NCBI RefSeq assembly: GCF_001439685.1
Contig: NZ_JYLH01000024.1
Location: forward strand, 1 to 64,000
DNA from: Pseudomonas libanensis
GTDB taxonomy: Bacteria; Pseudomonadota; Gammaproteobacteria; Pseudomonadales; Pseudomonadaceae
Direction of reading: 5' to 3'
Length of the DNA stretch: 64,000 nucleotides
The position numbers were made by a program, and so were the translations under genes. The notes under the pieces are model-generated. The model was not told the DNA's origin. It searched no databases and saw only the letters and a program-made list of their open reading frames with translations. Position 1 is the first letter of the stretch. Each line of letters starts with the position of its first letter. Positions 56,575 through 64,000 of the stretch are shown here, piece by piece.

Positions 56575-57306
56575 TCACCGTGTCGCTTGCTCGCGAATGG
56601 CGCGTTGGGTGTCCAGCACCCTAGCCAACGCCGTTTCAGCCTCCGGACTTTGCTGCGGCACACGAATCGCCGCCGACACCAAGGTGATCAACTTGGCCAT
56701 CACCTCCGCATCCGTCGCTGGGCGGCCCAGGCTCATGGAGTTCATCAGCAGGCGCAGTTCGGTGCCGGCCATGACTCCGGAAATGGCCTTGAGGGCAAAT
56801 TGCAGGCGCACCCCCAGTTCATTGCGCGGCAAATCCGGCAGGGCGAGGGCGAAGGCTTCGAAGAAACGCTGGAACACCGGCTGGTAATGCACCTTGAGGT
56901 ATTCCTGGATAAACGGCGAGGTGTCGCTGTAGACCCGGCCCAGGAAGCGGATGAACGAACGCCCTTCCCCACTTGCAGGGTCGCTACGTTCCAGGCCCAT
57001 GGCCGGGGCAAACAGCACGCCCAGCAGCGTGTCGCAGTCCAGCGGGCCATCGGATTCGGCTTCACAACGCGCCAGCAGTTCCAGGCGCTGCTCATTGAGC
57101 GGCTCCAGGCGCTGCATCAGCAAGGTTTTCATCAAGGAGTCCTTGTCCCCGAAGTGATAGTTCACCGCGGCCAGGTTGACCTGGGCGCGTTCGGTTATCT
57201 GCCGTAGCAACACGGCGTCATAACCGTACTTGATGAAAAGAGCCTCTGTCGCATCCAGCAGTCGAGTCTTGGTAACGTTTGGAGCGCTGAGTTTCTTCGC
57301 GACCAT
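56575..57306 (-). CDS. TetR/AcrR-family transcriptional regulator
   Basis: 243 residues from MVAKKLSAPNVTKTR; a frame extending 54 codons upstream covers the AT-rich promoter and is rejected. The N-terminal HTH (KTRLLDATEALFIKYGYDAVLLRQITERAQVNLAAVNYHFG split over ~14-54) closely resembles PsrA-type fatty-acid regulators, including the VNLAAVNYHFGDKDSL segment. The ligand domain covers ~90-243. It is divergent from the tripartite efflux operon and probably represses it. Confidence 0.9.
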   Translation of the reverse strand: MVAKKLSAPNVTKTRLLDATEALFIKYGYDAVLLRQITERAQVNLAAVNYHFGDKDSLMKTLLMQRLEPLNEQRLELLARCEAESDGPLDCDTLLGVLFAPAMGLERSDPASGEGRSFIRFLGRVYSDTSPFIQEYLKVHYQPVFQRFFEAFALALPDLPRNELGVRLQFALKAISGVMAGTELRLLMNSMSLGRPATDAEVMAKLITLVSAAIRVPQQSPEAETALARVLDTQRAIREQATR

Positions 57307-57661
57307 ATGGGTTCCACAGCGGAAATATTGTTTTAAAAAATAATTTGATTTTTTATACCGGGGCAGCCCGTCGAAAGCAAGTAGTGACACTCCGCCATAT
57401 CTTGCAAAGCCTGTATAACCGGGCTTTTGAGGCAAGCCGAAGGATGTTTTCCCGCCCCTGTCACCCAACGAGAAAATCGTTTCAACCGGTAAAACCGCTC
57501 TACCTCCATGGCTGGCGAAGCGCCAGGAAGGCAGTTACTATTCAAACAATATTTTAAAAACAAGAAATAAAACCAGTCCGTAACGCGTCCAGGCAGCTTC
57601 CGAACTTGTTACAAGGGTTTTCCGGAAGCAGAGCGGCATCGTCGAGACTGCAGGCGTAGTC
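57307..57661. promoter_or_regulatory. Divergent control region of the TetR gene and efflux operon
   Basis: 355 bp, no gene. GAAAATCGTTTC at 57472-57483 fits the PsrA-type operator (G/C)AAAC-N2-4-GTTT(G/C) with one mismatch. The 11-base motif AAACAATATTT occurs at 57544-57554 and in inverted orientation at 57323-57333, one near each gene, in AT-rich stretches that contrast with the surrounding GC. Confidence 0.5.
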
Positions 57662-58369
57662 ATGATGACACAGACCCCCGCGCACCCAGACTTGATTTCC
57701 CTGCAAGGCATCGGCAAGCGTTATCAGCTCGCCGGGCAGGAACTGAGCATTCTCAACGACGTGTGCCTGTCCATCGCCAGCGGTGATAGCTGCGGCATCC
57801 TCGGTGCCTCCGGCTCCGGCAAAAGCACCCTGCTCAATATTCTCGGCCTGTTGGACCTGCCCAACTGCGGCCAGTACCACTTTGCCGGCCACGATATCTT
57901 CAAGGCCAGCCCTGATGAACTGGCGGCGATCCGCAACCGACAGATCGGTTTCGTGTTCCAGAGCTTCAACCTGCTGCCGCGCCTGAGCGCCCTGGACAAT
58001 GTCGCCCTGCCCTTGAGTTATCGCGGTGTGTCGCGCCATGAATCGGTGGAGCAAGCCCAGCGCATGCTCGAGCAAGTCGGTTTGGCCGAGCGCGCCCACC
58101 ATCGCCCTGCCGACCTTTCCGGGGGCCAGCGCCAGCGCGTCGCCATCGCCCGCGCCTTGGTGGGCAAGCCTTCAGTGATTTTGGCCGACGAACCCACCGG
58201 CAACCTCGACAGCAGCACAGCCCAGGAGATCATGGACCTGCTGCTCACCCTCAACCGTGAGCAACAGGTCACGCTGATCATCGTCACCCACGACGCGCAT
58301 ATCGCCGAGCGCCTGGAGCGCAAGATCCTGGTGCGCAATGGCGTGGTGCACGAGGCTGAGCGCCTATGA
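57662..58369 (+). CDS. ABC transporter ATP-binding protein (MacB/LolD type)
   Basis: 235 residues. Walker A GASGSGKSTLLNILG (~42-56), Q-loop FVFQSFNLLPRL, signature LSGGQRQRVAIARAL (~150), Walker B VILADEPTGNLDS, H-switch IIVTHD. Powers the adjacent FtsX/MacB-type permease (4-base overlap). In E. coli MacB the two parts are one chain; here they are separate genes. Confidence 0.95.
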   Translation: MMTQTPAHPDLISLQGIGKRYQLAGQELSILNDVCLSIASGDSCGILGASGSGKSTLLNILGLLDLPNCGQYHFAGHDIFKASPDELAAIRNRQIGFVFQSFNLLPRLSALDNVALPLSYRGVSRHESVEQAQRMLEQVGLAERAHHRPADLSGGQRQRVAIARALVGKPSVILADEPTGNLDSSTAQEIMDLLLTLNREQQVTLIIVTHDAHIAERLERKILVRNGVVHEAERL

Positions 58370-59565
58370 GCCTGCGGGTCGAGCAGAGCCTGAGCCAGCT
58401 GTTGCATGAAGCGTTCATCAGCCTGCGCACCCTGGGCAAACGTTCGATCCTGGCGTTGCTGGGCATCGTTATCGGCAGTTCCTCGGTGGTGGCACTGATC
58501 AATATCGGCCACAACGCGGCGGTGGATGCAGCGATGATTTTCAAGGACATGGGCACCGACACCCTTGTCGCCCAGTTCCCGCCCAAGGGCGGCAGCAATG
58601 TGCCGATGCGCACCCGGCTTGACCTCGACAGCGTGCGCCTGGCCGTGCCGGGCATTGCCCATATCGGCGCCCTCAGCCTGTTCAGCGGGCCCATCGTATT
58701 CCATGGCCGCACCACTAATGCCAACCTGGTCGGCAGCACCCCGGATATCCACGCGGCCATGCGCCTGGTCATGCGCGAGGGACGTTTCCTGTCAGCCTTC
58801 GACGCCAACGAAACCTACGCCGTGATCGGTGACCAGCTCGCCCAGGCCCTCGGCGCGCCGGGCGACCCGCTGAAGCTGGGTGACCGCGTGCGCATCAATG
58901 ACTACCTGTTCCTGATCGTCGGCATCCTGCACAACCAGCCCAGGGCCATGCTGATGCCGGTGCAGGCCAACGAATCGCTGTTTATTCCCGCCGAGGGCAT
59001 GCGCCGCGTCTATGCCAGCCCGCAGATCAGCAATGTGATCATCCGCGCAGCGCCGGGACAGGACATGGAACGTATTGCCCGTGATACCGCCGCCGCGTTG
59101 CAACCGCAACTCACCGAGCATGACGTCGATATCACGGTGCCCCAGCAGATGATCGACGGCATGACTCGCCAAAGCCGCACCTTCGCCTATCTGCTGCTGG
59201 CCCTCGGCGCGATTTCCCTGGTGGGCGGCGGGGTCGGGGTGATGAACGTGATGCTCATGAACGTCTCGGAGCGCCGCCGCGAGATCGGCATTCGCATGGC
59301 CCTGGGCGCACGCCAGCGGGATATCCGCAACCTGTTCCTGCTCGAAGCCGTCACCCTTACCGCCGTGGGTGCGCTGTGCGGCGCCGTATTGGGCATGACC
59401 GCTGCGTGGCTGTATGCCTGGCTGTCGGGCTGGGCATTTGCCCTGGCGGTGGCCGCCCTGCCCCTGGGGGTGGGCAGTACCTTGCTGGTCGGCTTGTTCT
59501 TTGGCATCTATCCGGCGGTCTCGGCCTCGCGGTTGCAACCAGTGGAGGCCTTGCGCGATGAGTAA
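58366..59565 (+). CDS. MacB-type ABC transporter permease
   Basis: 399 residues with the four-TM FtsX/MacB plan: TM1 at ~25-45 (SILALLGIVIGSSSVVALI), a periplasmic domain ~50-270, then three TMs (YLLLALGAISLVGGGVGVMNVMLM; TAVGALCGAVLGMTAAWLYAW; LPLGVGSTLLVGLFFGIYPAV). The stalk-proximal motif ERRREIGIRMALGARQRDI and terminal PAVSASRLQPVEALRDE are typical. Such mechanotransmission transporters drive substrates from the periplasm through a TolC channel. Overlaps the TolC-like gene by 8 bases. Confidence 0.93.
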   Translation: MSLRVEQSLSQLLHEAFISLRTLGKRSILALLGIVIGSSSVVALINIGHNAAVDAAMIFKDMGTDTLVAQFPPKGGSNVPMRTRLDLDSVRLAVPGIAHIGALSLFSGPIVFHGRTTNANLVGSTPDIHAAMRLVMREGRFLSAFDANETYAVIGDQLAQALGAPGDPLKLGDRVRINDYLFLIVGILHNQPRAMLMPVQANESLFIPAEGMRRVYASPQISNVIIRAAPGQDMERIARDTAAALQPQLTEHDVDITVPQQMIDGMTRQSRTFAYLLLALGAISLVGGGVGVMNVMLMNVSERRREIGIRMALGARQRDIRNLFLLEAVTLTAVGALCGAVLGMTAAWLYAWLSGWAFALAVAALPLGVGSTLLVGLFFGIYPAVSASRLQPVEALRDE

Positions 59566-61036
59566 ATGGCTGTGGTTGCTGGCGCTGATCAGCCTGCCCG
59601 GTGTGGCTGCCGAGGTGGTCGTCAAGCCATCGGCGCCCAGCAGCACGCGCAGCGCCTATGACCGCGGCGCGTCGCTCAATGCCCAGGTCACCACCATGAC
59701 CCTGGGCGATGCCGTGTACCTGGGCCTGCGCAACAACCCGGCGATCCGCAGCGCCTATCTGCAACGAGTGGCGCAGAAGTTTGACCTGCGCGTCGCCGAA
59801 GACGTGTTCAACCCCAAGCTCACCCTCAACAGTAATTACCGTACCAGCCGGGGCTCCCAGGACAATGCCCGCAACGCCAGTGTGGCGCCGACCAGCAGCC
59901 TGCTCGGCGAATATGGCACGCGTCTGAGCATGGCCTGGACCCAGCAGTTGAACAACGCCAACCGCGCCGGCCGTTACCGCAGCGACGGGCTCGACCTGGC
60001 GATCATCCAACCGCTGATGCGCGGCGCCGGCTGGGACGCCACCACCGCGCCGCTGCGCCTGTCGCGCCTGGCCGAGCAGGCCAACCGCCTGAACCTCAAG
60101 GCCACCGTGGCGCAGACCATCAGCCAGATCATCGCCACCTACCGCGAACTCCTTCGCGCCCAGGAGCAACTGGTGATCGTCCAGGAAGCCCTCAAGCGTT
60201 CCAACACCCTGCTGGACGTCAACAAAGCGCTGATCAGCGCCGGACGCATGGCCGAGTTCGAGATCGTGCAGACCGAAGCCGATATCGCCACCCAGCAATT
60301 GGGCGTGGAAGAAGCCCAGAACCAACTGGACACCAACCGCCTGGCCCTGCTGCGCCTGCTGGCCCTGGACCTGTCCACGCCGATTCGCGCCACCGAAGCC
60401 CTGGAGGCCAACCCCATGGGCATCGACAAGCGCCAAGCCTTCAACCTGGCGCAGAACCAGCAGCCGGAATATCTCGCCGCCCTGCTCGGCAGCCAGCAGG
60501 CCGATCTTAACCTGGTAATCGCCAAGGACTCCGGGCGCTGGCAGGTGGACCTGGTAGCCGGCGCCAACCAGGTGCGCGACGCCTACGACAACGACAACGG
60601 CCACACCAATAACCGCACCTGGGACAGCTACGCCGGCGTGCAGGTGCAGATCCCCATTGGCGACATCAGCACACGCCAGGCCGAAGTCCGCGCGCGAGTG
60701 AATGTGGAGGATCAGGAAATCCGCATTACCGACGCCCGCCAGGAGCTGGAGCGCAACGTCAACAACGTGGTACGTGACCTCGGCACCCGCTGGCGCCAAT
60801 ATGAGATTTCCAAGCGCGCCGTGGAGTTGTCGCGGCGCAAGATCGAGATCGAGCGGGAAAAACTCAGTGCCGGGCGCTCCACCAACTTCCAGGTATTGAG
60901 CTTCGAGACCGACCTGCGCAACGCCGAAAACGCCCAGCTCAATGCGCTGATCGCTTATTTGAACGCCCAGACCCAGCTCGATCTGACCCTGGGCATGACG
61001 CTGGAAAGTTGGGAAATCGCCCTCAATGACTACTAA
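59558..61036 (+). CDS. TolC-family outer-membrane efflux protein
   Basis: 492 residues from MSKWLWLLALISLPGVAA (signal peptide, cleavage near A18). TolC-like repeats: LGDAVYLGLRNNPAIRSAYLQR near residue 48 and QAFNLAQNQQPEYLAALLGSQQ near 290, followed by long helices. No lipobox Cys, so not a lipoprotein. It forms the exit duct for the operon's ABC pump. The adaptor gene overlaps its end by 11 bases. Confidence 0.92.
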   Translation: MSKWLWLLALISLPGVAAEVVVKPSAPSSTRSAYDRGASLNAQVTTMTLGDAVYLGLRNNPAIRSAYLQRVAQKFDLRVAEDVFNPKLTLNSNYRTSRGSQDNARNASVAPTSSLLGEYGTRLSMAWTQQLNNANRAGRYRSDGLDLAIIQPLMRGAGWDATTAPLRLSRLAEQANRLNLKATVAQTISQIIATYRELLRAQEQLVIVQEALKRSNTLLDVNKALISAGRMAEFEIVQTEADIATQQLGVEEAQNQLDTNRLALLRLLALDLSTPIRATEALEANPMGIDKRQAFNLAQNQQPEYLAALLGSQQADLNLVIAKDSGRWQVDLVAGANQVRDAYDNDNGHTNNRTWDSYAGVQVQIPIGDISTRQAEVRARVNVEDQEIRITDARQELERNVNNVVRDLGTRWRQYEISKRAVELSRRKIEIEREKLSAGRSTNFQVLSFETDLRNAENAQLNALIAYLNAQTQLDLTLGMTLESWEIALNDY

Positions 61037-62279
61037 TCAAAAACGCTTGCTGGCCGTCGTCTTGATCGTGCTGCTGGCAGGCACGGCTGTCAGCCTGCTC
61101 AACCAACGCAGCAGCGTCGAGCAGGCCAGCACCGCCGAGCAATGGCTGGCGGTAAAACCCGACCCGCTGGTGCACCAGATCGGCCTGGTGGGCAAGATCG
61201 AGCCCGACACTACCGTCACCCTCACGGCGCCGTTCGACGGCAATGTGCTGGCCAATCTGGTGGAGCAAGGCCAGCGCGTCGAGGCCGGCCAAGTGCTGTT
61301 GCGCATGGACCCGGCCACTCTTGAAGTGCAGCTGCGCGACGCCCTCTCCGCCCAGCTCAAGGCCCGGCGTGCCGTGCAGGAAATGCAGGACTGGGACAGT
61401 AGCCCTGCGGTCAGCCGTGCTCGCCGCAGTTTGCGCACCGCCGAAATGACCGCCGGCAATACCCGGCGCAAACTCACCGAGAGTGAAAACCTATTCAAGC
61501 GCGGCATCATTCCGCGCAACGAACTGGACGATCTCAAGCAGCAAACCCAACAGCAGCAACTCGACCTGGCAGCGGCGCACAGCGAGCTGCAACAGGCCCA
61601 GGACCAAGGCAGAGGCGAATACCGGCAGATTGCCGAAATGGAGCTGACCAATGCCACGGTGAAATACCAAGCCCTGCAAAAACTCCTTGAAGGCAAGGAG
61701 ATCAAGGCGCCGTTCTCCGGCATCGTGGTGCCCGCGCCCGGCAGCAGCAACACCGCCCAAGGTGGTGGCAACAACAACGCACCGGTGCAGGCCGGCAGCA
61801 AGGTCAGCCAGGGCCAGGTACTGTTTGGCCTGGCCAATATCGAACGGCTGAAAATCGTGACCAAGGTCTCCGAGCTGGACATCAACCAGTTGCACCAGGG
61901 TCAGGCGGTGGAAGTGATGGGCGATGGCTTCGACGGCGAACGGCTGGCCGGCTCGGTCAGCGTGGTCAGTGGCTTGGCCATCGCCAGCGACAACCAGGGC
62001 AGCGCGCAGTTTCCGGTGACCCTGTCGATCCCGAAGCTGACACCACAGCAGTTGCAACGGGTGCGCCTGGGCATGAGTGCACGATTGACCATCGTGACCT
62101 ACAACAATGACCAGGCGCTGGTGATTCCCAGCCAGGCGATTCATCCGGATATGACGGTGGAGTATCGGCCAGCGATGGATAAACCGGTGGAGCGGGTGAA
62201 GGTGACCACCGGGCAATCGACACCGCAGGGGGTTGAGGTGTTTGGGCTGAAGCCCGGTTTTGTGAAAACCTCAAGCTAA
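61026..62279 (+). CDS. Periplasmic adaptor (MacA/HlyD family)
   Basis: 417 residues. One N-terminal TM anchor (KRLLAVVLIVLLAGTAVSLL). Lipoyl/barrel-sandwich halves flank a coiled-coil hairpin (~100-205, RARRSLRTAEMTAGNTRRKLTESENLF to QQQLDLAAAHSELQQAQ, split). A beta-barrel and MP domain follow (KIVTKVSELDINQL; GVEVFGLKPG). A Gly/Asn-rich loop (GGGNNN, ~243) interrupts the lipoyl domain. Bridges the permease to the TolC-like duct. Last gene of the operon; a REP cluster follows. Confidence 0.92.
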   Translation: MTTNQKRLLAVVLIVLLAGTAVSLLNQRSSVEQASTAEQWLAVKPDPLVHQIGLVGKIEPDTTVTLTAPFDGNVLANLVEQGQRVEAGQVLLRMDPATLEVQLRDALSAQLKARRAVQEMQDWDSSPAVSRARRSLRTAEMTAGNTRRKLTESENLFKRGIIPRNELDDLKQQTQQQQLDLAAAHSELQQAQDQGRGEYRQIAEMELTNATVKYQALQKLLEGKEIKAPFSGIVVPAPGSSNTAQGGGNNNAPVQAGSKVSQGQVLFGLANIERLKIVTKVSELDINQLHQGQAVEVMGDGFDGERLAGSVSVVSGLAIASDNQGSAQFPVTLSIPKLTPQQLQRVRLGMSARLTIVTYNNDQALVIPSQAIHPDMTVEYRPAMDKPVERVKVTTGQSTPQGVEVFGLKPGFVKTSS

Positions 62280-62292
62280 ACGCAGATCAAAT

Positions 62293-62574
62293 GTGGGAGG
62301 GGGCTTGCTCCCGATATAGCTGTGTCGCCTGTCAGGCCGCCTTCGCGAGCAAGCCCGCTCCCACAGTTTGATTGCGGGGTATCAGGTAGATTGGCATCGG
62401 CTGGCAGGCCGTCATCGCAGGCAAGCCAGCTCCCACATTTGGATCGCGGTGCGTCAGCTAGATCAGCGTCGGCTGTCAGTCCGTCACGGGAGCAAGCTCC
62501 CTCGCCACAGGTCCAGCGTCGCCCCAAAGTTATGTAGATACCTATGCTCATCGGGGGCAAGCCCCCTCCCACAT
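62293..62574. repeat. REP cluster, second copy of the block at position 1
   Basis: Contains GTGGGAGGGGGCTTGCTCCC with its partner GCGAGCAAGCCCGCTCCCAC (62293-62365), one 72-bp unit (62411-62482) identical in order to the units at 58-201, and a final GGGGGCAAGCCCCC hairpin (about 62552-62567). The stretch 62354-62510 matches 1-229 except for the number of 72-bp units and a few substitutions. Confidence 0.88.
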
Positions 62575-63969
62575 TTAGATCTGTGTGAGCTTGGTTGCCA
62601 GTGCCTTGGCCTGGAGCGCCACATCGGTCACCGCCGTACTCTCCCACCACATGCCCCGCAACGGCGGGCCCATGGCAAACAGTCGCTGGCTGGCCTGGCC
62701 CTGGGCATTCAGCACCGCGCCGGCCGCATCCGCCGCAATCCCCAACGCCAACGGCCCGGGCTGGATCAACCCACGCTTGAGCAGTTGCTGCGGCAATGGC
62801 CGGGCCACGCGGCGCCAGTCGTATTCGATACCGCTGGAGTTGATCAAGGCCGCGCCCGAAACTCGGGTGAGCCCTGGCTCGCCACGATGGCGCACCGCAA
62901 TGGCGACGCCCTCATCCGACGGCACCAAACCCTTGAACGACGCTGCGCGAATCCGCAACCGTCCTTCTTCCTGCAAGCGCGCCACCAATTGCGCGCTCAA
63001 TGGCGGCGAGCGGTGGTGATGACTTTCCCACCATGGCCGCACATGCCGCACGAACTGGCGTTTCTCACGCTCACTGGCCTGGCTCCATAGGCGCGCGATA
63101 TGCACACGCACGGTGTCCAGCGGCGCCTGCCAATCGACGCCTTGGTCGAGTGCGATGCGGCATTGCCGACGCACCTCGCGCAGCAATTGCCGAGGGCTGC
63201 GCAGGCGGTGGTCGGCGGCCAGGAAGTCGTCCCAACTCGGCGGTTGCCGACGAACATGGGGCAACAGGCCGTGGCGCGAAAAAATCTCGATGGCCCCGCG
63301 ATGCCCAGCCTGTTCCAGGGACACCACGGCGTCGACCATGGTCAACCCGGAGCCGATGATCAGCACCGTTGATTGTGGGTCGAGCCGGGTCATCGCTTGC
63401 ACGTCCCATGGGTCCAGTGCGGCGGCGTTCAGCCCCGTGGACTCGGTCTGTGGCGTGCGCGCAGCCGGGAACATGCCGGTGGCCAAGACCGCAAAAGCCC
63501 CATACAGTTGCTCGCCAGTATCGAGGGTGACCCGCGTCGAGGTTGCCTCGACTTGCAGATCTACCCCTTCGGCGCGGATGTGCTCGACGGTCGATGTGGA
63601 CAGCGCCTTGGCTTGCGCCAGGCGCTGCTGAGCGTACAGACCAAAAATCCCTCGCGGCGCAAACAGTTCGCTGACGGGCACGTGCTGCTGGTCCGACTCC
63701 GGCCACCCACCGCCAGCGATGTAGTCGGTGAGCCACTGGGTCAGGTCGTCGGCGTTGTCCGGGTCAACGCTCATACGCGCCGCATTACCGTTCAACGTGT
63801 GGCCCAGCTCGACTGCACTGTAGGCTTCGCCTCGCCCCAGCTCAGCACGCGGTTCAATCACCAGGATGTGCCGAGTGCCCGGCAGGCGCAGCAGTTGCAA
63901 GGCGAGCATCGTGCCGCTGAGGCCGCCGCCGATGATCAGTACATCAGCAACGCGGATCGATTCACTCAT
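62575..63969 (-). CDS. FAD/NAD(P)-binding protein (FAD_NAD-binding 9 type)
   Basis: 464 residues. N-terminal Rossmann motif VLIIGGGLSGTMLALQLL (~10-27) with the acidic IEPRAELGRGEAYS. A second dinucleotide motif VLIIGSGLTMVDAVVSLEQAGH (~200) follows ATG motif AVLATGMFP. This two-Rossmann layout and the PWDVQAM segment match proteins related to HcaD/lysine N-hydroxylase-like FAD-NAD(P) binding 9. Redox partner and substrate are unknown. Its ATG is 12 bases after an upstream stop, suggesting cotranscription with a gene beyond the window. Confidence 0.85.
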   Translation of the reverse strand: MSESIRVADVLIIGGGLSGTMLALQLLRLPGTRHILVIEPRAELGRGEAYSAVELGHTLNGNAARMSVDPDNADDLTQWLTDYIAGGGWPESDQQHVPVSELFAPRGIFGLYAQQRLAQAKALSTSTVEHIRAEGVDLQVEATSTRVTLDTGEQLYGAFAVLATGMFPAARTPQTESTGLNAAALDPWDVQAMTRLDPQSTVLIIGSGLTMVDAVVSLEQAGHRGAIEIFSRHGLLPHVRRQPPSWDDFLAADHRLRSPRQLLREVRRQCRIALDQGVDWQAPLDTVRVHIARLWSQASEREKRQFVRHVRPWWESHHHRSPPLSAQLVARLQEEGRLRIRAASFKGLVPSDEGVAIAVRHRGEPGLTRVSGAALINSSGIEYDWRRVARPLPQQLLKRGLIQPGPLALGIAADAAGAVLNAQGQASQRLFAMGPPLRGMWWESTAVTDVALQAKALATKLTQI

Positions 63970-63981
63970 GCAGGTCAGCCC

Positions 63982-64000
63982 TTACTGTTTGCCCATGTAA
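63982..64000 (-). CDS. 3' tip of an upstream gene (partial)
   Basis: On the minus strand the last bases read as codons for Tyr-Met-Gly-Lys-Gln followed by TAA, 12 bases before the FAD-protein ATG. The spacing and natural-looking end suggest an upstream cotranscribed gene; only five codons are visible and it cannot be identified. Confidence 0.35.

Overview
The window is chromosomal DNA from a Pseudomonas of the fluorescens complex. The evidence is high-GC coding bias, gene order matching the P. aeruginosa/P. putida ftsK-lolA-rarA-serS-cysG, aat-bpt-infA-clpA-clpS-cspD-icd-idh and nuoA-N blocks, a fused nuoCD, both a dimeric and a monomeric isocitrate dehydrogenase, and many REP/REPIN repeats with the core GGAGCTGGCTTGCCTGCGAT. 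No tRNA, rRNA, prophage, insertion sequence or CRISPR array was seen.

Layout. (1) 1-275 is a REP cluster with a 72-bp tandem repeat. (2) 276-7777, minus strand: ftsK, lolA, rarA, crcB, serS, cysG in one tight gene series. (3) 8275-13459 holds the N-degron module: aat and bpt tag proteins with Leu/Phe, and clpS and clpA recognise and unfold them; infA and cspD are interleaved. (4) 13522-17496: two unrelated NADP isocitrate dehydrogenases transcribed divergently. (5) 17554-25052: a LysR regulator, an EamA exporter, a Nudix hydrolase, mnmA-hflD, purB, the ribosomal oxygenase roxA and a GNAT acetyltransferase. (6) 25277-27834: a small exported secretin-like protein, then aceA behind a long leader with an inverted repeat resembling an RccR site. 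(7) 28477-43431: the complete 13-gene NADH dehydrogenase I operon (nuoA, B, CD, E-N).

(8) 43668-56260 is a looser, accessory-like region: a higBA-type toxin-antitoxin pair, an outer-membrane barrel, an arylamine N-acetyltransferase, small charged proteins, a DUF3087-like protein, an exported beta-carbonic anhydrase, a DyP peroxidase, an NADP-GAPDH-like dehydrogenase, an FUSC-family membrane protein, and an isolated gene for a 1282-residue Ig-like-repeat protein without a signal peptide. (9) 56400-56526 carries two hairpins ending in an orphan Rho-independent terminator, a candidate small RNA. (10) 56575-62279: a TetR regulator divergent from a four-gene tripartite efflux operon (separate MacB-type ATPase and permease, TolC-like channel, MacA/HlyD-type adaptor). 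(11) 62280-62574 is a second REP cluster almost identical to the one at position 1. It is followed by a minus-strand FAD/NAD(P)-binding protein and the probable 3' tip of another gene.

Functionally most of the window is core metabolism and housekeeping: respiration, the isocitrate branch point between TCA cycle and glyoxylate shunt, proteolysis, tRNA modification, and lipoprotein and chromosome handling. The least explained parts are the 1282-residue protein with its upstream palindrome, the adjacent candidate sRNA, the efflux operon with possible PsrA-like operator, the aceA leader, and the pair of tiny charged genes at 46481-46879.
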